From contig JAPFBL010000223.1 in assembly GCA_026182355.1 (NCBI GenBank), positions 310,001-374,000 on the forward strand: a stretch of DNA of 64,000 bases, written 5' to 3'. Shown one piece after another: positions 56,821 to 64,000 of this stretch. Position numbers and translations under genes: made by a program. This DNA is from Hermatobates lingyangjiaoensis. Its lineage: Eukaryota; Arthropoda; Insecta; Hemiptera; Hermatobatidae. Positions within the stretch are counted from its first letter, which is position 1. Every line of letters begins with the position of its first letter. Below the pieces are notes generated by a model, which had not been told where the DNA came from, ran no database searches, and saw nothing but the letters and a program-made list of their open reading frames with translations.

Positions 56821-56972
56821 ATATATATATATATATAAACTGTATGAGTCCAAATACCATAGAAATTACCATGCAGCCCGCAGTTACTTGGAATTTATGT
56901 AATGTGGCCCCCACGTTAAAAGGTTACCCAAGTCTGCTCTAGTGGCTTTTTGTTTGTTCGATGATTCTGCAA

Positions 56973-57201
56973 ATTATACATTGGGATTTCAAAATTTTGC
57001 CTAACTCAAGTGTATTTCGAGTAGGGATATTTATCGAGAACCTGACATTGTACAGGCTAAGGGACCGACGGCTTAACGTCCTCTCTGAGGGACGACGTGC
57101 ACAGATTATTCACCTGTGAATAAATCGAGGGCCAGGTGGGAATCAAACTCCGGACTACCAGCCCAAAGGTGAATAGGCTAGCCACTGAGCTAACCTGTCT
57201 G
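56973..57201 (-). mobile_element. tRNA-derived SINE, copy 3
   Basis: Minus-strand head AGACAGGTTAGCTCAGTGGC with A-box TAGCTCAGTGG and B-box region GGAGTTTGATTCCC, then the shared body. The 3' end is truncated. It lies just outside the hAT element at 55488-56936. Confidence 0.72.
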
Positions 57202-57529
57202 ATATATTACTGCACACCGTATCGGAAGAATGAATCTTTGGGTTAAAAAAACAGACTGGAAATCCGTATAGAAGTCATGTAAAAGATGAAGACGAGCCTA
57301 CAAGTGGACAAACTATCTTCTTAATTATATTGTGTTTGTTCTGACAGAGATTGACTGCACTCCTTGTTTCGTAAAATTGTCATAAATTTATGGTCTAAAA
57401 TGAATTAAGGGTAAATTATTTATTTTTATTAACAAAAAATCACCAATTAATTATGAATTTTATATATAAAGAAGAGAAGAGTTATTTTTTGTTTATCGCT
57501 TTAGTAGACGTTTGTGCACCTAGGAATAG

Positions 57530-57660
57530 GTCTATTAATTCTCATGAATTCCAGGGAGTAATTAAAAACAGGGTACAATCCAAAATTAGATTGTCCAACC
57601 TAAATATTTTGTTGATATCAATTTTCAGATATGAAGTGAAATGAGATCGGGAGAGTTAGA
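57530..57660. repeat. Dispersed repeat R3, copy 2 (inverted)
   Basis: Reverse-oriented partner of 27640-27790: TTAGATTGTCCAACCTAAAT, then GAAATGAGATCGGGAG. Confidence 0.65.
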
Positions 57661-59419
57661 GTGGCAAGCATGATTTTTCCTAATCATAATTTTTCTACTG
57701 TTTTCTTTACATTTATTTAGCTTTATTTATGAGTCTTTATTTTATAAATTTTTGTACTTTATTAATCATTTATTTATTATTAATTAATTATTTTATAATT
57801 TTTGTACTTTCTTAATTAATTATTTTATAATTTTGTACCCTATGGCGATAAAAAGGCTAATAAATATAAGCTAAATCTCGGTTGATTCTAGAAACTAAAA
57901 TCTCGTATTAGGTATCTTATTATGAATATTTAATAAGCTTACAATATAGGAAGACTAATAGAATATAATCTCTAGAACAATGACTCTCATGTTGTTATAA
58001 CAGATAAAGTGAATACATGTACATTAAAACAAATGATGTAATTACTCTGATTATTCGTAAGTATGATAATACTCTACTTTTGAGTTGAGTAATAAGTCCA
58101 CATGATAGCCAAAGCGAAATTGATTGTCAACTAAGTATAAAATTAAAATGATATGTTGTGTAGTGAAGTGAGTGTAGACCTATCCATTTTTTTTAAATAT
58201 ATATTAACTAAATTTACTATTTTTTTTTACATCAATAGTTGATCATGAATATGAGACTCCTTTTTTTAGAAGTACACATAATTTGAAGATTTCTATAGTT
58301 TGAGTGGACCAACAGACAGAGGTACACCTGATTTTTATATGAACCACTACGGCCGTAACTGACTACGGAATAAGTAAAGCTTATCTTGCCTGATTTGAAG
58401 TCATTGGTCAACCAAGTTGTCCATGTGGAGTCAATTTACAAAAACTGGCATCATATCCTATATAAATGCCTAATACACGAAAAAGAAAGGATCATTCTGT
58501 AAAAAGAAGTCATCATACAAAGTGGAAAGTGGGCAATGACTGGACGCGAAATGATCGCTAATGAAACTGGAAAATTTTAAAATTCATAAATTTTGTAGTC
58601 ATATACAAGTTGTAACATAAACCTTATAACTGAACCAAAACTGTAATTGTGTAAGATCTAAAATAGTCAGTATAAGAATATCAATATAATTATCATAATT
58701 TATAATATTAAATATCAAAGGTTATACCTTTTGTATTGCATTTCTCTAAATTTAATTATTTGCTACTTAATGACTATATTGTATTAGAATTGTTCATATT
58801 ATTATAATTTGTTAATGAATACATGTACTCTGTATAAGGGAACAGGTGATAAATAATTCCCTGATTTGGGGGTTACGCAAATAAAGAAAAAAAAACTTGA
58901 GTTTTATAAATATTGGTGTTACTAATATTAATAACTTATAATTATAGTGTTATTGTGCCCACTGTTTGAGTGTGTGGATTTCTTTCACAGTGCGGCTATG
59001 GGTTCATGTTTGGCTTGTCATTCGCTTATTACTACCAGTGCTATACAATAAAATATACAGATACAATGCAATATACAATATTCCTAATCAATATTACGAT
59101 GAGATGACAGCAAGTAATTACGTCATGTGATCTTTTACTTGTATTTAAACAGTTTATGTTGTTTTCCGTGATTGTAATCCATCAGCCTTCAGTTAAAACA
59201 GAAAAAGCAATTCCTTTCACTAAATAACTGACTGTGTTGAAATACAACCCTGGAATCAACCATAAACTTGATCTTCTTTATCATTTCTATAATAAAATCC
59301 TTTAAATAGCGATAAATTACTTCCTGGTGTAGATGGATAAACGAATCTCACTGTTCCTCTAATAATAGCTTATTAAACAATAATACAGAGATTAATTTTT
59401 TACTTGCGCCATCTGTTGT

Positions 59420-59690
59420 AGTGTGGTATTTACTCATATTGGGTGATTTGAAGAATTACTCTTCCACACAAAAACTTTAATATGAAACTAACAACGCGTT
59501 TCGAACACTTAGTGTTCTTCTTCAGGTTAACATCTGCTCTTTTGAGAGTCATTCTACGGGAATGACTGAGGAAGGACTAGGAGCGTTGTTAGTATTAATA
59601 CTAAACTTTTGTATGTGTGGAGAAGTAATTTTTGAAATCTCCCAATATTAGTAAATACCACACTATAACAGATTGAACAAGTAATGAGTT
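59420..59690. repeat. Foldback, family D (right arm reduced)
   Basis: The left arm is intact. The right arm retains only the outer GTTAGTATTAATACTAAAC and GTATGTGTGGAGAAGTAA parts. A further single family D arm lies at 59740-59835 (CTGAAGA core intact, helix I poor). Confidence 0.8.
59488..59530 (-). ncRNA. Hammerhead ribozyme-like motif, family D
   Basis: Base-for-base the same motif as 13101-13143, with TTAAC/GTTAG helix I, GAACAC/GTGTTC helix II, ACGCGT helix III and a T at H17. Confidence 0.75.
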
Positions 59691-60021
59691 AGTAAATAAT
59701 TTGCAAATGTTTGGAACCGTACAAAAATCGTGGAGTCAAAAGGACTGTCCTGAAGAAGAACACAAAGCGTTCGAAACGCGTTGTTAGTTTTATATTAAAC
59801 TTTATGTATGGAGAAGTAATTCTTGAAATCCCTCAATACAGAGATTACTCATGACACAACTAAGTAGTTTCTTGAAGGATTAATTTGTGCATACCAATAG
59901 TAATCCGATATAATAGATGGCAGTACTAATGCAAGATATTTGTACGTCCAACTAAGACTATTTGAGGACTGTTTCTTTAGAATAGATATGTGAAAACAGT
60001 TAAAGATCATTAGTAACGGAG

Positions 60022-60390
60022 GACAGGTTAGCTCAGGGTTTAACTTACTCTCCTCTGAACTGATATGTCCGAGGTTTGATACCCACCTGGCACTCGATTT
60101 CACCTCGATGCCATCTATCACAAGGGGAGGTGCATAAATCTGAGTATGTCATCTCTTGGAGAGGACGTTAAACCGTCGGCCCCAAGCCTGTACGATGTTA
60201 GGTACACGTTAAAGATCCCTACTTCTAAATACACTTGAATTAGGCAAAATTTAGACTCCCAATGTAGAATCAACAGGTAATGTGGCTCGCCCATTACTAA
60301 AATGGGTGCCAAATAATAAATGAGCCTCAATTTCCGCCCCTAGAACAGCTCTAAAAGGTGTATCAGAGTGGGCTTTGGAAAACAAACAAA
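60022..60390 (+). mobile_element. tRNA-derived SINE, copy 4
   Basis: Head GACAGGTTAGCTCAGGGTTT and B-box-like GAGGTTTGATACCC. The body carries GGACGTTAAACCGTCGGCCC and CGTTAAAGATCCC and ends GGAAAACAAACAAACATT. Near full length, about 370 bp. Confidence 0.75.
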
Positions 60391-62432
60391 CATTTTATAG
60401 GAAATAAAAATTCTGATTATGATAAGTAGTTGAACTTTTCATGTTCATGACAAAATACGAAGTGGAATTGTTTGTTGTCAGTATTGTATTATCAAAAAGA
60501 TAAATAATACTACATTTAGTTTATTTTAACATAATATGATTGTTTTATGTTTATTAATTCTAGAAGGGGATGGTGAGAGCTGTTTTATGGAAAGTAAAAA
60601 ACAGTGTTGTAGCAACCGCGAACGTAAGATTTGTCTCACAGCGGGCCCTTGATAATCCGTTAACCTTCAGAATTTCAGAAAGTGTTTAAAATATTAATTT
60701 TAATTCAAAACGATAAAATATTGAGAAGTTATGGCTCATTGTAACATTGTTCGTTTTATCTGAGATAGAGCACTTTCTTTCGTTTTCAATACTTCATCCT
60801 CAGATATAAAAACGAGGACTCTGAATTTAATAAGATAAATGATGCGAATAGTTGATAAATATATCAGTGTTGACATTTTTATGCAAGACAATTTGATTTA
60901 CCCGGCGGGCTATCAAATCAATCGGGTTGCGATCTAATATAAGATAGCAGATCAAATGCAACCATTTCCAGAGGATATTCAAAGCTATCTTAAAATCGGT
61001 ACATAAAATAATAAAAGAAGTATATCATTTTTAATAAGTGAATATTTTTTCATAAAATTCTTTATTTGTCATAAAAGAAATACAAAGGTAGGAAACAACC
61101 ATACATTAGTGAGATAAATAAAAATAAATAATTGTTCTTTTAATTAGAATAAATAGGTGGTAACTTTATTAGGTAACTTTGATAGAGACAAACTTTGATA
61201 CATGTGTCTTACTAGTTAAAACTTAAAAAGAATTTGAATATATTTCCTTATCGTACTAGTTAACGTAATACTGGGACGGTAGCCGCTATAACCGAAAAGG
61301 AATCAGAATATTCATGACGTGGGTGGATTGGCAAGTGCCGATTGCCTGCCGTTTTACTTGTTTGTCAGGTCGTTGGTACTGCAGAGGTTGTTAGATGAAC
61401 TCTTATAACTCAAATCGTAACAGATTTCTGATTATGTCGACCACCAACAGTCGACTGAACTAGCTTCAGGAGAAACGTACACAACTCTTAACTCCTAAAG
61501 ATAGGTAACTTGCTTAGCCAGTCAGACGAGGAGACAAACATCCGCGATGTCATGCATCATCAACCTAATAATGATATCTTAGTGATTATTTATGAAATAT
61601 ATATGTAGCATCATTTGCGACATCAAAAAAAAAAAGAGTTCATTTTAATTCATCAACCTTGTAAAATCACGTGTTTTTTAAATCCAGATAAATACTTCTG
61701 ATTATCCATGAATTAAATAGCTGTTTAATCTAAGAAATTATAATTTTAAACTTTTTGTATAGAAAAGAACAATTTAACAGCGTCTTTTTAGCTAATGTTT
61801 AAGCATTTTAAAATGAACTTGTTTAGTTTGCCTTATCGCTGTAACTCCAAAAGTTATCAGTCAAAGAGGCAACAGTTCTAGGCTTTTACTTTAATAATAA
61901 CATTTTTGAAGACGGCATTAAATGTCCGACGTGAAATATGTTTACTTAACATGATAACAGCTTTGATTACTGGGTTGTCCTTAAGCGGAATAGTATTACT
62001 AACATTTAAAAAAAAAAACGAAATAATTAATATGTTGGATATTTCATTATTTATTTCATTAAAATAACATAGTTTCTTCAACTTCTGTAAACTATGTTAA
62101 ATACAATAAAAGATGTCAGCTTGAAGTTATAATTTTGATAACTTTTTGGTTCATATCTGGGCTTTCTTCATTATAAAATACTATTTGGGGGATATTTTAC
62201 GATATCAAAATTTTTTTGGAATTACAACTTTGAAGAAAAGTATTTTATATTTTAATGTAAATGTGATAAATTAGGTGATACAAAGCTAAAAAAAATTAAT
62301 CGAATCCTATTTTCCTTTTAATTTTTCTCTACATGTGTAAATTCTGCGGAGTAACTAATTACATCACAACAGAAAAACCTATATTTTTGGTAAAGTTTTT
62401 ACTTGGTTTTTATATATACTTTTTATGACAGT
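60391..62432. other. Unassigned AT-rich DNA
   Basis: No coding signal. 61.27-61.56 kb is less AT-rich but holds no convincing ORF. Confidence 0.5.
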
Positions 62433-62438
62433 TTTATT
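62433..62438 (-). terminator. Candidate poly(A) signal AATAAA
   Basis: Plus strand reads TTTATT, i.e. AATAAA on the minus strand, about 170 bases past the TGA of the exon at 62605-63018. Common by chance in AT-rich DNA, so only suggestive. Confidence 0.35.
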
Positions 62439-62604
62439 GTAATTTGAAACCGGTAGAATGAAGATCTTTAAAAAAAGGTAATGAGGTTTTTTTAGGTTCT
62501 TATCTACGGCTAACAGGTTGGAACGATAGACTCTAATTGAAAAAAAATGAAGTCGGAAGTCATGAATATTCAGATGGTGGATGATAATGACGTAAGAAGG
62601 TTGA

Positions 62605-63018
62605 TCAGTTGTGAAAGTAGTAGTTGGGCTGGACGAATGCCCGGTGTTGTATGTTGGCTCGATCAAGGGCGAATGGTTGAAAGAGAGGCTGTTGATTGAT
62701 TATGGCCAGAGGACGTGGGAAGTACTGGCCTTCAGGATTGAGAGAGATGGAGGGGACGATTTGAACAGAGTCATCTTGCTGGATACTATGCAGAGGTTGA
62801 TAGGAGGAAGGGTTTTGGTGGATGACTGGCAAGGGGAAGGAGTGAGGGATGGGAAAGGAAAGTGGGACGGTGCGCTGCGGCTGTTGGGCGACTCTCAGAG
62901 GCAAGTCAAGCGCGGGTTGGAAGCGGTGCAGGGGCCGGTAAGTGGTTGGCCGGATGTGCTCGCTGTCAGTGACTCCTCGGGCGAATTGGCGCTCTGCCGA
63001 CAACTGTGGGGACCTTTT
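62605..63018 (-). CDS. Unrecognised Pro/Gln-rich protein, probable terminal exon
   Basis: The minus-strand frame is open from acceptor GATGTTGCAG (63019-63028) to TGA 62607-62605, about 137 codons starting KRSPQLSAERQFARG. It is markedly more GC-rich than its surroundings and rich in Pro, Gln, Leu and Ile (PLSFPIPHSFPLPVI, FPRPLAIINQQPLFQPF), ending YYFHN. The frame also reaches an ATG at 63042, so a short single-exon protein is possible. No family is recognised. An AATAAA occurs about 170 bases downstream (62438-62433). It could be the end of an upstream minus-strand gene beyond the window, or an alternative last exon of the Skeletor-like gene. Confidence 0.6.
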   Translation of the reverse strand, partial: KRSPQLSAERQFARGVTDSEHIRPTTYRPLHRFQPALDLPLRVAQQPQRTVPLSFPIPHSFPLPVIHQNPSSYQPLHSIQQDDSVQIVPSISLNPEGQYFPRPLAIINQQPLFQPFALDRANIQHRAFVQPNYYFHN

Positions 63019-64000
63019 CTGCAACATCAGACAAGCCTCCATTAGCTCTGCTCACACAGTCCCCTACAGTTGTCAGTCAGTTCCGTCTTCTTGCCTGTTT
63101 AGTTGGTCAATATGTCTCTTTAATCATAAACTCTGCCTACTTCCAGCCAACTTTTCTTTTCCAGTCTTCTTTAAATAAATACCAGCCATCGGTTAATTCA
63201 CTTCACCTTCAGACTTACTTTAAAAAATCAACCATCAACCTCGACCACGAAAACTTCTTCATTTAAACAGTTTTTCGATACAACGCGTTTCGAATAAAAA
63301 CGTACATTTCATAAATTCAAGTTCATAAACCACACGAGTTGATTTGATTAAAATGATATTAAAAAAATCACATCTATAATCCCATGTGCAGGTATAAATC
63401 ACCAACTCTGGAATGAACCCACACTGAGGTACTGTTTCAGTGGAGTTTACATCGTCCATCAAAATTCCTTAAGCACCAAATATCCGCTTTCTATATTACG
63501 AAGAGGCTAAACTAACACTTAGCTTTACTTTGAGTAAATAATATTTTTAACATCTTGGTTTCTATTTATACTAATATTAGTTGTTACTAATCAAAATTGT
63601 CTGTTTCACGTCAATTCATGCTGAAAGTGTGTATTATTTTGATTAAATTCCTTCAAGTTTCAACAGATGAGTCCAAAAAAAAAGAACTTATACGTATATA
63701 GTAACATAATGAAACTCAGAAACAATGATTTTATGTCCTCACCAAGCAAAGAAAACAGAGAAATGCATGAAAAAGCTTATTCATTGCTTAATTTGTACGT
63801 CAAAATCATTTCCATTAACATAAAAGCACTGTGACATCTTTAAGTATGAGAGCTCAAATTAACGTATCATTATTCATAAATCAAATCATTATGTATCAGT
63901 CATAGGTAGGTTGAAATACAGTATGTTGATTAGACATTGATATTATGTTTGATTTACATTCTTTAAAGAATTTATTCAGAATTTTTACTTTTAATTCTAT

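Larger units (their letters stand above)
55488..56936. mobile_element. hAT-like element hosting a nest of foldbacks
   Basis: Left end CAGGCATGGGCCC and right end GGTTACCCAAGTCTG, with 8-mers CTCTAGCG (55480-55487) and CTCTAGTG (56937-56944) on the flanks (7/8). The interior is almost wholly younger insertions: a GA-rich microsatellite and foldbacks of families A, E, A, F and B in a row. Confidence 0.75.
57202..60021. other. Intergenic or intronic DNA, few features
   Basis: AT-rich with one R3 and one R1 copy and the 59.4 kb foldback. No Skeletor 5' exon was recognised on the minus strand. Confidence 0.5.

Overview
This is an AT-rich, intron-rich metazoan nuclear window, most likely from an arthropod. 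The evidence is two animal multi-exon genes with GT-AG introns: a C8-type tetraspanin and a Skeletor/DOMON-family gene. A chelicerate such as a horseshoe crab or arachnid fits the large introns and repeat content, but that is a weak inference. There are no bacterial features, rRNA genes or standalone tRNA genes.

Layout: 1-6.2 kb is intergenic with repeats. 6184-16231 (+) is a seven-exon tetraspanin-33-like gene of 284 codons. Intron 4 holds a decayed hAT transposon, intron 5 a MITE, and intron 6 Penelope-type foldbacks. 16.2-25.7 kb is intergenic with a tRNA-derived SINE, a foldback and a Helitron. 25682-50402 (-) holds the last eight recognisable exons of a Skeletor-like gene. They encode a DOMON domain, a second conserved module and a long Pro/Met-rich and His-rich tail with a GPI-like end. 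Its large introns carry Penelope, Jockey, Helitron, hAT, pogo-like and SINE copies plus two striking minisatellites. 50.4-62.6 kb is repeat-rich, and the 5' Skeletor exons (signal peptide, DM13 domains) were not found in it. 62605-63018 (-) is a probable terminal exon of an unrecognised Pro/Gln-rich protein.

Both conserved genes carry one single-base frameshift in an otherwise well-conserved exon: an extra A near 13486 and a missing C at 27088-27091. Consensus errors at short homopolymers are the simplest explanation, but real lesions cannot be excluded.

The most interesting signal is a dense set of hammerhead-ribozyme-like motifs. At least six sequence families share the order CTGANGA, one extra base, helix II, GAA, a very short self-complementary helix III, a cleavage-site H, then a helix I strand that pairs back upstream. 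Most occur as head-to-head inverted pairs (foldbacks) next to TA microsatellites. One family flanks a Penelope-like reverse transcriptase fragment (30.7-31.5 kb), matching the known link between Penelope-like retroelements and hammerheads. A second notable structure is a 94-bp, eight-copy tandem array (39612-40345) that repeats the 3' end of a Skeletor coding exon with its 5' splice site.
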